From the NCBI GenBank assembly GCA_933228895.1, contig OW121855.1:29774698-29838697 (forward strand): a stretch of DNA of 64,000 nt, in the 5' to 3' direction. Below the pieces are notes generated by a model that ran no database searches, was not told where the DNA came from, and was given only the letters and a program-made list of their open reading frames with translations. Position numbers and translations under genes: made by a program. This document shows positions 12,396 to 25,104 of the stretch, one piece after another (position 1 is the stretch's first letter; every line of letters starts with the position of its first letter). This stretch comes from Platycnemis pennipes. Lineage: Eukaryota > Arthropoda > Insecta > Odonata > Platycnemididae.

Positions 12396-14284
12396 ATAAA
12401 AAACTAGTAGATATAATGGGAAAAATTAAATGCCAACTTCATCCGGTACAACTCCTGATGATAGTATGAGTAATTCCAATTCGGAATCTTTTATGCATAC
12501 ATATTCATTATATATTTCACTTTCCAATAGGCTTATGGGTTGAGGGTACAAAGCCTCCATTGAAATTGAAGTTACGTAAATGGATGCACACATTTTTTAC
12601 CTTCCACAAAAAAATGCGGATCACATTTTTTACTCTGACTTAATCGTATTCGTTTCCAATCACAATTCTGCCCAACTTCATCGCATTTGTATTCGCGCTG
12701 AAAAATCCACAGTATACGTAATGTACAGAGATAAAGAGAGAGTGATTCACTGATGAAATGCGCAATGATTATCTCGCCCCGAAGAGAAAGGCTGCTGATA
12801 ATTTCCCTAGCGGAACAATAGAGCAAGGCAGACAGAGATACAGAACCGCGAAATGTGCCAAGAAGGGCGGACACTATCACATCGCGGAGCCTGTTACGAA
12901 CCCTGCGGTAAACTATAAATGCCCCTGATGTTCGCCAACATCAACCTTTTACTACGTCCTCAGCAAACGATCGACAAATTCCAACAAATATCTACGAATG
13001 CCATACCCTTGGAAATCCCTAACCATCACGACATGAGGCGCAAACGCATTACCGATGAAATTAAAAAAAAAACAGAGATACTTCCTGGGAATTCAGTGGC
13101 ACAAAACGAATACAACGAACGATTCTCGAAACATATTGACTGCGTTCATGGTCCCAAGAAGATAATATCCTTAACAACAGGAACGCTTGGAGATACACAA
13201 GGTAGCCTACCAAAAGAACAAATAATAGGAATCTATATCACACCATCGCACAGTGGACTGAAATGGAAATAAAATTCGCCACAAGTCCAAAAGTGATTTT
13301 TTAGTCCGTAATTTGAAACTTTTCATGTTGATTCTCCATTGACTGGTGCATTTTGTTTTACGTGCCATTTTATCTCAGTATCACGCATTAACAACATACA
13401 TGAGATCAAATTTGATCAGTTTTTGCAAAATTCGGCCTCCTTCAGTTTTCACTGAAATTCTATAAAATCAAGCTGATGCCGAACCTTAAAAGATAACATT
13501 TTGAGGTGAAAAACGATATCTTTATGTAGAAATGCTCCTTACCTTTAATTTCGAGTAAATACCATGACCGAAATGTAATATTCACCAAAGATATAAAACA
13601 AAACGGTGGACCCTATTTTCAATCAATTTTTTGTCTTCATGTAGGAAAATAGTTGAAAGCTACATCGAGCTACAAAAATTTTATTATACGACGACATTGT
13701 GCAAAGTGTCCTGAGTTAGAATCCGTTGAGAACTTTTGCGACCGTTTGCGACGCCAAAAGTAAAATCATTTTTTGATCGCTTGGCGCAGATCTACAAATA
13801 GAAAGTATTTTAAACACATTGAGGACACAAGAAAACGCTTTCTGAATTGATGGTCCATGCCCATCTGTGAGGTAACGGTAAAACACATATCCTAACTATA
13901 GCAGCGAATAATGAAGTCCTATCTACCTAGGTACCTAAAATCCCATTTAACCAGCGTTCCTGATGTTTGGGAAAATATAACATTCCTCAGCCACTTCATT
14001 GTCTCTTCCAACTTTCATTCCTCCCCTGAAATTTCACGACATTTTCCTTTTGCCTTCCTCTGTCTCCAATGCTATTGTCATCAATCACCTCAGCACCCAT
14101 ATCCCACATGTTTATGTAACGTACGTACATGTATGCACGTACGTTACTATTTTCATCCTCTCTACTATATGCCAATCAATCGCTCCCATTCAATACAGTA
14201 CCGCTGAAAATCAGACTTTTTATTATTTCTTGACGTCCTTTCTCTAGGTCACGACCAAGAGTTAACTAATACTAGTGATCGCCT
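12396..14284. other. Intergenic; possible weak promoter near 12.91 kb
   Basis: A TATAAA-like CTATAAATG at about 12912 is followed roughly 30 bases later by ACATCAACC, which fits an insect initiator in position. The downstream 117-codon frame (12919-13272) has no recognisable domain, so I do not call a gene. The rest (13290-13900) is AT-rich without features. A perfect 11-bp hairpin is at 14116-14147. Confidence 0.35.
14116..14147. repeat. Perfect 11-bp inverted repeat
   Basis: GTAACGTACGT at 14116-14126 and ACGTACGTTAC at 14137-14147 are exact reverse complements separated by 10 bases. It is rich in CGTA steps. No element boundary or gene is next to it. Confidence 0.6.
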
Positions 14285-14460
14285 TGAAAACCGCGGTAGA
14301 CAGATCGGTAATGTAGTGCCTGCCTGTCGAGCCAAAAGTCATAGGTTTGAATCCCGATATGTATACGAATATAGCGCTTCCGATAGGATGAAGACTTAAG
14401 TTAGACGGTGCTATGTGACTTTAGCCTTTAAAGTAACCTGTACTTGTACTACTACTTGCT
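14285..14460 (+). mobile_element. Probable tRNA-derived SINE
   Basis: The segment GATCGGTAATGTAGTGCC with GGTTTGAATCCCG about 32 bases later has the spacing and look of RNA polymerase III A and B boxes in a tRNA-like head. The downstream part (CGATAGGATGAAGACTTAAG) has only vague similarity to the SINE body at 4.7 kb. It is not a functional tRNA gene, because I could not fold a complete cloverleaf with an acceptor stem. Confidence 0.45.
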
Positions 14461-16650
14461 AACCACTCATTTGCTGAAGCAGTTCTGTACACAGTATACC
14501 GAACCTTTCACCAAAGTTCGCCCTAACGTAAGAATAGCGAGGCGGGAATTAAAAAAAAAACACGCGCGTGCTTCACAAGCTAGAACAACCAAGAGACGAA
14601 CCAGCTAGAAAAGACGAATAGGGAGGAGGTAATGGTGTAATTTGCGTAAGCAGCAGACTGAAAATTCCTCTCCACGAGCGAGCATAAAAATTTACGTCCA
14701 AGAGGAGTTAGGCAGTGAAGACTAGTCAAATGGCTCGTTGGGCGCGTCAAGTGCGCCTTTCAGACTCCCCTCCCCGCTTCCCATCATGCCCTTCGATGCA
14801 AAATGGAATTTCTACGTCCCCGCGTTTATTTGTCCAAGCGTATGGCGGGATGTCAACCGCTCCGACCCCTCGCTGACTGCGTGATAATTCCCAGCAAATG
14901 CCATTCCATGGGAACTTCGTTTCCCTCAGCCACCAAGGTTTTATGCAGCACATGGTTAGCCACAACGAAAATATCCCCTACTACCTCATACTATCTCATT
15001 TTTGCTCTTTCGGCGGATTATTACTTAAGAAAAAGGAAATAAAGAGAAAAGAGGTGAGAGGGGACAAAAGGTAAAAATTCCACGAAGTAGTAATTAAGAA
15101 AATTGCTCAATTATTGTCATAGTATGTTTTAAAAGTTCGAGGTATTTGTAAGAAAGATGACGCCATATCTGATTGCAACAACAGTATTATTCTAAGAAGT
15201 GCAACAATATCAGCGTATCAATCAATATCAAGAATGGTTGTTACAGAGGGGAAACTACTAAATGTGTGCATATCATGGGGTGATCAGCGCAAGCATAGCG
15301 ACAAGGAAATAATATTCAATGCAAATTGATGGGAAAACGTTGCATTAACATAGGGGAAATCGGGTTTGTGTGATATCTAGAGTCTGGCTTCCTATTTCCA
15401 GGGTGTGGTTTCAAATCTTGACTGACAACGACTGAAGTTTTCATTGGTTCGCTGACCACTACTGGACTTCGGTGCGGGAAACACGGCGTAAGACCCAATG
15501 GCTCTTTTTAAGAGTAAGCTGACGCCGAAGATGGGTTTTTCTCCAAACTTTCTCAACTCCCTAAATTCCTCTCATCCAAAATATGCACAAATTCTTTAAG
15601 GCGCAAATGATATTAGTTGTTAGTAGCGTTCCCTAATGACAACAGTAATAATCATTGTCACTTATTACTATGGACCATTTCAGTGCGACTCCACAAAAGC
15701 TACGGAGGGAAATATGTACATACATGTATGTCTATTTGGTGGTTGCGAATAACGTAGGAGTAGAGGCCACATTTCCTTCCATCTGGATAACTCTAAATGC
15801 AAATAATATGCCAATCAATGATGGCATTTATATATATTTTACTGGGAAGGACTCAATTCAGAACCATCAATGTAAGGGTTAAAAAAAAAAATTACACCAC
15901 CACGCGCCGAAACTGACTTTTTAGAGAATACAGTTTCAAAAGATGAGAACGCTTCCCTTTAACGGATGAAAAATAAATATTTGAAGCTGTCAAATCAATC
16001 TTTCAGGGATGATGAATTAAAATTTCAAGTTTCGGTTAAGTTTGCAAGGAAACGGCCGCAAAATGGGTCAACATGCAAAATAAATGAACACGTAAACACG
16101 AGAGGAGGAAGTTCAGGAGAATTGTCTCCCGTGGGCAAGAGAATATGCATGATGCTTCGCCGCGATACCAGAGTTTTTAAAAATTGCTTTCCTTCCAACG
16201 CCGTAAACCTTTCGCAGATTCAACCCACTCATCAAAATTCGTGCGCGGATTAAATTATCCCCCTAGGAGAAATCATTCCGCGTTTCATGCCGGAGATTTA
16301 CGACAGGTCGAAATGCGACGCCACAATATAAGAGATAGCGCCTTTTAAATCGAGATTTTTCCCCACAACAATGCATGCTGGGGGAGTTGAGACGTTTCGC
16401 TCGTCTCATTCTTACCACATCACCGCGGAATAACGACCAGGAATCCCACGAAAAATATGAGGGTGGAAATTGAAGTCTCGTCGCGAAACAGCCGGCGAGG
16501 ACGTCGAACGACCGCTCATCAATTTCGTGGTAGATTGCAGAAGCTTAAAGGTAGCGTGGGACGAAAAAAGTAGAATTTGCGAGTGGCTGATGTGCAGGTA
16601 ATGAAGAGTGATTAAATTTTGAAGATGGTGCACGGGTTAAGCCGTGGGAA

Positions 16651-16664
16651 GGGGGGGGGGGGGG
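16651..16664 (+). repeat. Poly(G) run
   Basis: Fourteen consecutive G. Opposite-strand counterpart C17 at 17135-17151; a longer G21 is inside MITE copy C at 49104-49124. Confidence 0.9.
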
Positions 16665-17134
16665 AGTAGTGTTGAGGAGAGGATGGGAGGCTCCACTTCA
16701 GATTATTACCTCCCACGGTCCACTCCGCCGCTGCCCATCAAACTCGTCCTCTATCTGCCTCCTCACTCCTCCTCCCCCTAAGTCCTTACTCCCCGTCCTC
16801 CTACTCCTCACAAAGTTATCCCCTGAGCTAACACAAGAGGAGCCCTCACGCTCGACTAGATCGAATTAATCCCCACCCGGAGAGCTTTCGGACGTTAACC
16901 ATGTCTCCCACTCTGCATCGGACTTATTAATTCAATCAGTTTCTGAATACGCAATGAGACGCGAGGCTCCCATTCATGGCTAACTGGGGCTGGCAGGACG
17001 GAGGAGATGGGAAAGAGGAGGCAAGGGAGGAAATGAACGGGCAGGATGGCTAAATCGTGGGCGCTGGGCCTGCAGAGTCCCTCTCCCACAGTGAGAAGAG
17101 GCGCCAAGATGGACCCGTCTCAATCAATTCCCTA

Positions 17135-17151
17135 CCCCCCCCCCCCCCCCC
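17135..17151 (+). repeat. Poly(C) run
   Basis: Seventeen consecutive C within a C-rich segment; length is prone to sequencing error. Confidence 0.9.
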
Positions 17152-17689
17152 TCCACCTCCCGTTGGCGCCCCCACCCCCCTCCCTCCATCCATCCACCAA
17201 GGATATTAGTTAATGACCAACTCTGGCAGTACGAGACGAGGCTTATCTCCAACACCAACAAATGTGGACAGGCACCAACAGGGATGGTGCTCAGGTAATT
17301 GGACCGAGCGGCAAGCCAAATTTCGGCGAGATGCAAGTGGCGGTTTAGAACCCCGGAGACTTAAATCGGGTAGGAAGAGGAACGAGATGGTCGATTAACA
17401 TACAAATGAAACGCGAACAAAATGTGGAGACTGTAGAAGAAGAAATCAAGGCTGATGAATGCGTTCGTTAGGCAAGGCGGGGAAGAGTATCATACTCATC
17501 GCAGACATAGAACAGACTGGCGATGATGAAGTCAACACCATTTCGAGGAGAAAAATAACTCCACAGTAGTTATGAACTAATTCCATTCCAACGAAATTTT
17601 GAGGTAACGGAGTTACGATACAAAAAAATGCCTATAAAATATGACTTTAAACTCCAGTGCACGACCTGGATACTTCAATTGTTTTCATC

Positions 17690-18250
17690 GACATCGGTCA
17701 ACAATCCTAAGATTGGTTTGACACTACCCTCCACTCCATTCTTCTATCGGCTAACCTCTTCATATTGACGTAATTCCTCTTCTTTATATCCTTCACGACC
17801 TGCTCCAAATATCTCATGCGAGGTCTTCCTTTGCTGTTCTTCCCGTTTACTTTTCCCTCGACGATTGTCTTCATCAGGCGATCGTGTCTTAAGATATGCC
17901 CGATTAAGTTGCCCGGTCTTCTTTTTAGAGTTTTCAGCAGGCTTTTCTTTTCTCCCACTCTTCTTAAGACTTCTTCGTTTGTCACTCGGTCGATACATTG
18001 TATCTGCTTCACTCTTCTGTAGCACCTCATTTCGAATGTTTCTACCCTTTTCCTTTCCGCTGTTGTCATCGTCCACGCCTCTCTGCCGTAAAGAAACATG
18101 CTCCAGATATACGTACTGATGATTTTTTTCATTACGTCTACGCTTTTACTTCCAGCTGTAAGTAGATACTTCTTTTAATACGATGCTCTCTTTGCCTGAG
18201 CTATTCTTCACTAATTAGTTCCTATCTCCGCTATTTCTTAGCCCTCAATC
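17690..18250 (-). mobile_element. RTE-like LINE 3' end
   Basis: Minus-strand 3' part of a non-LTR retrotransposon: the C-terminal polymerase region plus a short 3' end. The terminal block (WRVVSNQS, then a stop) recurs in decayed form near 21.45, 23.9, 38.4 and 59.45 kb, which shows repeated retrotransposition. The 5' part is missing, as expected for truncated LINE copies. Confidence 0.85.
17707..18132 (-). pseudogene. Reverse transcriptase C-terminal region (RTE-like)
   Basis: A 141-codon open frame reads IISTYIWSMFLYGREAWTM near its start, then RKRVETFEMRCYRRV, RVTNEEVLRRVGEKKSLL, LIGHILRHDRLMKTIVEGK and GRPRMRYLEQVVKDI. This is the usual layout after the polymerase palm in RTE-type LINE proteins, where the family normally has SVxLYGxExWT, an FExxCxRR segment, the NEEVLRR motif, (W)IGH(I/V)LR and a GRPR stretch. 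Upstream similarity continues to about 18190 without an open start, so this is a 5'-truncated remnant, not a host gene. The methionine at its head is internal to the original protein. Confidence 0.85.
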
Positions 18251-21200
18251 TGTTTCAGTCAATATACCAACGTCTTTCCTCACTCTCTCTCTCTCCACCT
18301 CCAAGGTTCACGAAAAAAAAATTCTCAGAGCTGTACCGAAGTGATTTGGTATGTTGCATGGGCTCCAAAGACGTGAATTGCTCAGCTACGAACTTCGGTC
18401 GAGATGTTTGAAACAGGTTTACTGGAGGGCGAACCTCCATTGTAAACTCTGCCTCCTAATCATGAAGCCAATAAACCAGAGAAGCGGGCGGGTAAGACCA
18501 AATATTTGTCGTCAGTAATTTCCAGCGCACACCTTACCGGAGGTAATCTCGGCTCACGGAATGGGAATGCAGCGCCAAGGACTCGAACATCGAAGTTTTC
18601 AAGTTGAGGTCAGAACACCACTTGAAGCTAACATCGCCATTGATTATTACTCTTTAGAATTCACTCAATAAGCCCATGAGGAATTTAGGTTTCTCGAACG
18701 TGCAAGCGTGCAAGGAAACGTGCAAGGAAAATCTCACAAGAACTAGAAAACAATTTCGAATTATTGCTCAAAAACCTGGGCCTCTATCATGGAACTTCAT
18801 AAGGCAAGAGATAGCGTTATCGTTATTTTTTGATTTAACTTATGTCAGAGAGAACGTGATATACATTCTTCATTTTTCGCGCAGCACTTCAAATTGATTA
18901 TCACAATCAGTGGAGAAAATTTTATGGTTAACCCTGCACTACTCTAGCGGTATGCGTTAACGATAAGGATTGCGATAATGCGAAAGATGCATCCGTGATT
19001 CCACACCCGATACGCGTTTAGTAGGTACATGGTTTACAGGCTAAGTTTGGTGGGTTTAGATGGGCTCTATAATGCTAATCACGCAGCTTATCTTTCACAT
19101 AATGATTTATTAAAATACTCCACACCTCTTAAATAATTAAAAATATTATTACTGATATTAAATTTTTCGTTTAACAGGTCAATATCACAAAACACTTCTT
19201 TACAGTCTTATCAGTCTCAGAACGAAGTTTTCGAAAATGATTAAAAAAAAGATTCAGAGCATTTTCACAGACAAGGCTTAAACTAACTACTTAGAGCAAA
19301 TTATGTATAATTAGAGTGAATAAAGTTAGACCTTGGCTTAGTTTTCACAATACCGTTTATACATACGAATATAAAAGACCACTTCAAGTCCAGAATAATT
19401 TTAGTACCTTTAACCCACGATAACCGACGTAAAAAACAAAAAAGAGGAAATACATATCTTTCAATTAGGAGAATTTTAACGCCACTCATTTGGGAAGAAA
19501 AGAAAAGACGAAGGATTGTTAGAAGGGCGTAATAAAGGCATTGGGAGTCAATGAAAACGAGCGCTACACCTAAAAAAAATTACCGCCGCGGCTTATCGGC
19601 TGCGTAACGAACTTGCCCATCAACACAAAATTTTAGACTTTGATATATATCTCAAATAGCCGACGAAACCAGAAGAGAGAACGAAATAGTCTGCGAACGG
19701 CCAGGAGTACGCATAAAAAGGCATGTTACTCGTTAAAGTATCGCGTCCTTTCCGGGCAACTGCTTCCCCTCATGATCGCCAAGATAAGAGCTCATGGCGC
19801 AAACAAAACGCTTAAGGGTTTCGCGTACGTGAGGCGGAATAAATGCGACTGTGACCCATTCGAAGGAAGGAACAAGGAGAGGAGGGCTAAGCGGAGCGGG
19901 GAAGGACGACCTTCCGCGCGATACCTGATTTACGACCCCATTGCACCATGCACTGTGCATCTCGTATTCAGATAGCATGGGGGGAAATTAGTACGACCTA
20001 CAAGGCGCGCAGGACCCGAACTAACGGCAATCGTGTGTTGCACAAGGTAACAAAGGATAATAATACAACAATACCGGTCGGGATATGCCGTGATCTTGAA
20101 TACATTTAAGGTGGCTCCACCGAATTATGAAGAAGATGTCATTTTTGTACAAATCTGAGGACACACAATTTTTTGACCCTTCTATCGGTTGGCTATAAAA
20201 TAATTTGGCCTTTCCATAACATATTTGAAGAAAAAAGACGCTGAAAATCAGGTATTTCGTGGCTATACGGCAGAGCATGGCTCTTGCAGTAAAATTTGCA
20301 GATTAATAATGTAAAGAGAAATGTCGATTTGACGAAAAACTAATATAAGATGCGCAATTTTATGTAGAATTTAGCATTGTAAAAAGTGCTCGCCTTAACA
20401 CACTAGCTTAATTGATATTAATAAATGTTTGCTCGAAAAAAAGCAGAAAAGCCTTAGTTACATGAAAGTGGCGCTTTAGTATGCTGTTATCATTGACAAC
20501 GGTACTTGTGACGGAACGTGCTTACAAGCCTATTTTCTAACTTAATTCAGGAATATACCTTACCAAGGTCCTTCTTATATTTTTTATGTAATTTAAACAT
20601 TTCATTGGTCATTGATGTGGTGTAATTAATACCAATGCTTCCAAATGGTATCAGCGTCATGATTGCCAATCAATTTTCTAAAATACGAATATTAATAAAA
20701 TTCAAAACAAAGAGTTGTATTTGCAAGGGAATAGTTTAAAACTAAGCGAGAAAATATTTAACCTATTTTAGAATACGTATTAGCGGAATTGAGCATGTAT
20801 TCTCACTTTGTAAATTAAAAGTGGCAACAACACGTCAGTCATGTTCCAAAGAAATAGAATGTAATTACAACGCGCTATACAATAGCATACTCATACAATT
20901 ATTGTGCATGCGTTATCACCCTATATATGATTTTTCCATATAGTTATTTTTCTGGATCGGTATTTATTCTTTAAATAACATAGTACTTTTACGGGATATT
21001 GAATGGCGGAGTCACGGTGGAACCTCCTTAAGGGGTGAGCGACGCTCAGCACTCTTCTAAAATGTTTGTCCGAACATCAGTCACAGAAATTACCTATGCT
21101 ATGTATCGATGGATCAAGAAGGCTCACTGGCGGGAATAATCGCTTTCCCCGCATCGATGAGAAAATAAAAAGAAGAAAATATGTGCTATTTCTGTACAAA

Positions 21201-21424
21201 GGAATCCAATAGTCTTTCCGACCACACTCCTACATAATGTTTGTACTTAGCTCACTGATGGGGGTGCAAATTTCTTGCACCAGGCAAAAACATACACTGG
21301 AAACACACACAGGGAAAAGCAACCTCAAGTCAGATCTCAGATTATACTAATCCTGAATAGATTACGGCTATTATTGAAAAATCAGCTTCAAACTATTGCA
21401 TACGGAAATATCGATGGACTATGA
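18251..21424. other. Intergenic, no supported gene
   Basis: AT-rich apart from a GC-richer patch around 19800-19960. The longest frame is 111 codons (19640-19975, plus) with no recognisable domain. No terminal-repeat element or LINE signature was seen between the two RTE-like copies. Confidence 0.45.
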
Positions 21425-21987
21425 TCATCTTCATCAGTATTTCAATCCTAGGATTGATTTTCTGCAATCCTCCATTTTGCCCTATTCAATGTTAATTCCC
21501 TCAGGCCCTGGTATGTTTTCTCTTTCACGTCCTTGATTATTTGCCCTATATACTTGTAACTTGGTCTTACACGCGGGGCCTTCCCTTCTATTTCTTACTA
21601 CTAATTCATTCTGCCTCAGTATGTGTCCAATCCATTTGGTTCTTCTTTGCCGGAGGGTTTTCCATAATTTCATTTCTTCATCTGCTCTTCTGTACACCTC
21701 TTCGTTCCTCACTTTATCTGTCCATTTAATCTTCAACATTCTCCTCCAGCACCATGTTTCGAAGACTTCAATTCTTCGTTGGTCTTTACCGATGTACCAT
21801 GCCTCTGATCCATAGAGTGCCACGCTCGATACGAATTCGATACGATTCGAATACGATTCATAAGCTGTTTTCTTGATTACAGCCGTAGGTTCTTTGAGCA
21901 CAGTTGTTGTCTCTTCTTCATAAACGCCTCCTTAGCTTGTGCTCTTCTTCGCTTGATGTCCGTCAAGCTTCTTCCATCCCAAGTTAT
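21425..21987 (-). mobile_element. RTE-like LINE, 3' portion (split by an insertion)
   Basis: Downstream part of an RTE-like LINE on the minus strand. Its reading starts with ITWDGRSLTDIKRRRAQAKE at the insertion edge, continues through MKKRQQLCSKNLR and runs into the C-terminal domain. The matching upstream piece, ending in the YLGS motif, resumes at 22307. LINE-A sits between them. The 3' end shows the same terminal block as the copy at 17.7 kb. Confidence 0.85.
21482..21901 (-). pseudogene. Reverse transcriptase C-terminal region (RTE-like)
   Basis: A 139-codon frame contains SVALYGSEAWYIGKDQRRIE, FETWCWRRMLKIKWTDKV, NEEVYRRADEE and WIGHILRQNELV, the standard post-polymerase motifs of RTE-type LINEs. 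The N-terminal side is joined by a frameshift near 21890 to the preceding SLTDIKRRR segment. The GRPR-like region near the end is decayed. It is a broken remnant and is closely similar in layout to the frame at 17707-18132. Confidence 0.85.
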
Positions 21988-22306
21988 ACATCTACATCTA
22001 CATAATACCCTGCAAGTCTCCTCAAAGGTGTGTGGCAGGGGGTGAATTCTCACCAAACATGCACTACATATCATGCATTTAAAAGGATAAGTATTAATAT
22101 ATTAGTCCAAACGTCACTATTTAAAAAGATAAAAATAGCAAACTACGCATGCAAAAACGTGCTGTTAGTTGGGTTACCTTCAAGTCCTTACACCAACATG
22201 CAACTACCTATGGATTCAATCACTCGTATTTACCGCTATTCATATCTCTAATTGTGCGAGGAAAAAAGGACATTTTGAAATCTGTCGGTTCGGCAATCAA
22301 TATAGT
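21988..22306 (-). mobile_element. LINE-A insertion inside an RTE-like LINE
   Basis: Minus-strand LINE-A 3' end. It has the ACATCTACATC tail (the GTAGATGTAGATGT end reversed) at the left, the terminal stem-loop (TGCAAGTCTCCTCAAAGGTGTGTGGCAGGGGG), the untranslated region, and at the right the end of the polymerase frame (the reverse of IDCRTDR...SFFPRTIR). It is truncated within the coding end. It lies exactly between the YLGS and ITWDGRS motifs of the host LINE, so its boundaries are set by the host reading. Confidence 0.9.
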
Positions 22307-22432
22307 GCTGCCGAGGTAGGTGAAGGTCTCCACTTGTTCCCATTTCACTCCTCGAATTGTAATATTTGCCCTTAAATTCTATTTTCCGCACACTATGATT
22401 TTAGTTTTCTTCTTGTTGATGGATTATGATAT
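22307..22432 (-). mobile_element. RTE-like LINE, upstream portion of the split copy
   Basis: Read on the minus strand this gives KKKTKIIVCGK, a short break, then ITIRGVKWEQVETFTYLGS. This is the thumb-proximal segment of RTE-type polymerases, where F(T/K)YLGS precedes a (K)ITxDGR motif. The latter is found on the far side of the LINE-A insertion, at 21987. Similarity stops upstream of about 22432. Confidence 0.8.
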
Positions 22433-23849
22433 GGATTATAAAAAATTAACTAGCCTTGCTCTAAAATATAGTCCGTAAAAATATAACACCCTAAAATTTA
22501 TCCCTTAACCAATGAATTTGCAACAAGAGGAGGCAGGAAAATGCGGTACAGATCCTTGAGATCAAAGACCGGCTCGGACGAAAGGAACTAGACGAATTTC
22601 AACCAAATCTGGGTCATCTTGAAGTAGGACGTTACGTGAATACGATGCGTCCGCAAAACGTGACTAGCCTGCAGCATCATTTCCTTGTGTGCGGGGCAGG
22701 GAGGGACCCTTAAGCCCGCGAGATCCTATCGCCCAGGATATGAAAAGGAAATTCCCTGCCGCTGAGGCGTGGTCCACGTCATAATTAACATCGCCAACGC
22801 GGCGAGTTGGGAAAATGATTACGAATCTTTATGCGGGAGACCGAAATTGCAAAACTTGAGACAGCAGTTAGAGACGAGGATGTATCGTCATTAGCAACGA
22901 TTGTTTTACAAGCACGGACGTGGCTGGAAGCATAAGGGGCCTTGTATATATATTACGCAACGCTTAAGGAGGCGAGGGGGTGGGAAAACTCTCGTAACAC
23001 CTTCGACAGGTGGGTGGGGGAAGTTACAGCCATCCATTGGAGTGAAGGAAAGATGGGTCTTACATTCATTCACTGTTCAAATAATAATAATAATATGTGC
23101 AAATAATTTTGACGGGATTAAATTTATTATTGAGAAATGATTAAGGGATTTATTAACCATGCCTATTATCAGTCACAACAATGAGCTACATTACAGGTTA
23201 TTACACAGCGGTATGGGAGAGAGGGGGTTGATAAAATGAAAAATCAGCATTACCTAAATAATACGAGTTATAGATATATACACATATCTTATATCAACAC
23301 TAACCGTTGATCCAGTCCAGGTGATCCCCGAAACTTTGAAGGTCAGCTCCATACAAAACTAAACATGAACCGATTCGCCCCTATATAAAAACAACCAATA
23401 TTGAAAACATTACCGCAAAACTCATATTGTATCTTTTCAAAAATGTATTCCTAAAAGGCACACATGGCTTCCTAGGAAACAGAATAAATTCACTACCCAA
23501 GATATAATTGGGCAATTCATGCATTTAATAAGGGCATAACGTTAATTACTCGTTACTAAATGACAGTGACAAAGTCAACCATTCTGATAACACTATCATT
23601 GTGCATATTAAATCAGTTGATGGATTATTAAATTGGTTGTACATATAGGATTTTATAGAAAAATGAACTAATTTCAGGGTCAATTTCTGAGTTATAAGAA
23701 CATTTAAACGAATTAGCATATTTTATCGGAGCTGGCATAACCCGATAGAGATGTAATACACAATCCTTTTCTCTTAAGCATGAATAAATTATTCTTTACC
23801 GATGTGTGTCAGCATCAGGTTTTGCCCAAAACATTACCAATGTACTCAT
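22433..23849. other. Intergenic, no supported gene
   Basis: No recognisable coding region. A short ATA-rich stretch near 23270-23290 and scattered AT-rich DNA. The segment 22905-23045 has runs typical of decayed repeats but matches nothing else in the window. Confidence 0.4.
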
Positions 23850-23920
23850 CATCAGCTATTCAATTCTTGGATTGGTTTACTACAGCCCTCCATTCTCCCC
23901 TATTCAGTGTGAATGTATCA
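23850..23920 (-). mobile_element. RTE-like LINE 3' terminal fragment
   Basis: The minus strand reads RMEGCSKPIQELNS then stops, the same terminal block found after the frames at 17.7 and 21.45 kb. Only about 70 bp are recognisable. Confidence 0.6.
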
Positions 23921-24227
23921 GAGTAATAGAATAGGAAAGAGGGCAATAACAGTGGGTCATAAAAGGTTGCCCAAATCAGACCTCAACGATGCTTGAACCT
24001 ATTGCTTGGTTAATTACCACGAATAAAAAAGTTGGGAATAAAAAGTGCATGAAATAAAGTCTAGACCAATAGCATTGGCCAAAATCGCAAAGGAGAAAAG
24101 TTCGCGGGGACCAGTAAAGAGCAAACAAACGGAATCGAGCAACAAATCCTCAGTCTTTTGATTTTTTTCCATTCGAAATATGGCCTTACAAGAAAGAATA
24201 CGAAAATAAACAGTTGGCGAATGAAAT

Positions 24228-24330
24228 GTAGATATGGATGATGGAAAAGTTCAGGTGGGTGGAAATTAAGACGAATAAAAAAGTGCTTGGTGGGATAAGA
24301 AAGAAATGGAATGAGGAAGTTCGAAGAAGT
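24228..24330 (+). mobile_element. LINE-C C-terminal fragment
   Basis: A plus-strand frame reads MEKFRWVEIKTNKKVLGGIR, a decayed form of the (K/R)WxERKTNEEVL motif. It is short and isolated. The call rests on similarity to the pieces at 12.3 and 38.0 kb. Confidence 0.45.
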
Positions 24331-25104
24331 CAGTAGGTGGTCCCATTGGGTGTGTATTCCAACAACCGATGAACAAGATGGCTAAGTCTGCTGTCGTCTT
24401 TAGGGTGTGGATGAATGGACTCACATTAGGGCCGCCTTACGTGGCTGCCTCTCTCACTTCTGATAGACTGGTGCCTTCTGCCTTTGTTTTTCTTGAGCAT
24501 CTCCATGCATCACTCAGCCCATATCCCATTTCTCTATTGAAACTTCAGTCTTCTTACCGATATCCTTAGTAAGCATGATGACATTTCTTCGTGGAGATTA
24601 TTTTCAGCATGTGTTTGCTTCAAGATGACATTACAGTGCCGATTCTTTTTGTGACTAGTTTTAGACAATTGGGAGTCTTCATTCGAAACAGCTGCTTAGT
24701 ATGTCTTGGAGTAACGCCGAAAAATGACTACCAATAATAATATTTGAGAATTAAACCACTGGAATGCGAAGGAAGTAGGATCTAACCACCATACTAACCC
24801 AATTAATTATCCCGTATTATTTTAAGCTGTAAAATTGGGTGGATTAGAGCAAAAAAGGAATTTCTATGATCGCTTTCCGTTTTGCTCTAGCTTTCATTAG
24901 GTCATGGGAAATGTATTTAATTTCTCTTTTTATGTAGGTTAGCAGACGATGGGGACAACATTCAAGTGGTATTTCTAACGAATGACATGGTGTACCTATA
25001 TTAATACTTCTCGATTCTCGCTAGTTTTTCCTGTCAGTGCACCACATAAATAATCCATTAATAAACGTAAGAAAAATATTAATGAGCAAGGGAATAATGT
25101 GTGT

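Larger units (their letters stand above)
14461..17689. other. Intergenic with G and C homopolymers
   Basis: No supported gene. There is a G14 run at 16651-16664 and a C17 run at 17135-17151, both in GC-rich surroundings; they are typical hypervariable tracts or assembly trouble spots. Open frames (up to 95 codons) are not recognisable. A B-box-like GTGGTTTCAAATCTTG near 15408 has no matching A box. Confidence 0.45.

Noticed and set aside
12912..13272. Promoter plus first exon (TATA-like box, initiator, 117-codon frame)
   Set aside because: TATA-like strings are common in AT-rich DNA; the frame has no recognisable content and no splice sites could be supported.
14285..14360. tRNA gene
   Set aside because: A and B boxes are present, but I could not form an acceptor stem or an anticodon arm; better explained as a SINE head.
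22905..23045. Possible coding or phage-like GK-rich motif
   Set aside because: Frame is short and ends without any homologous context; no second copy in the window.
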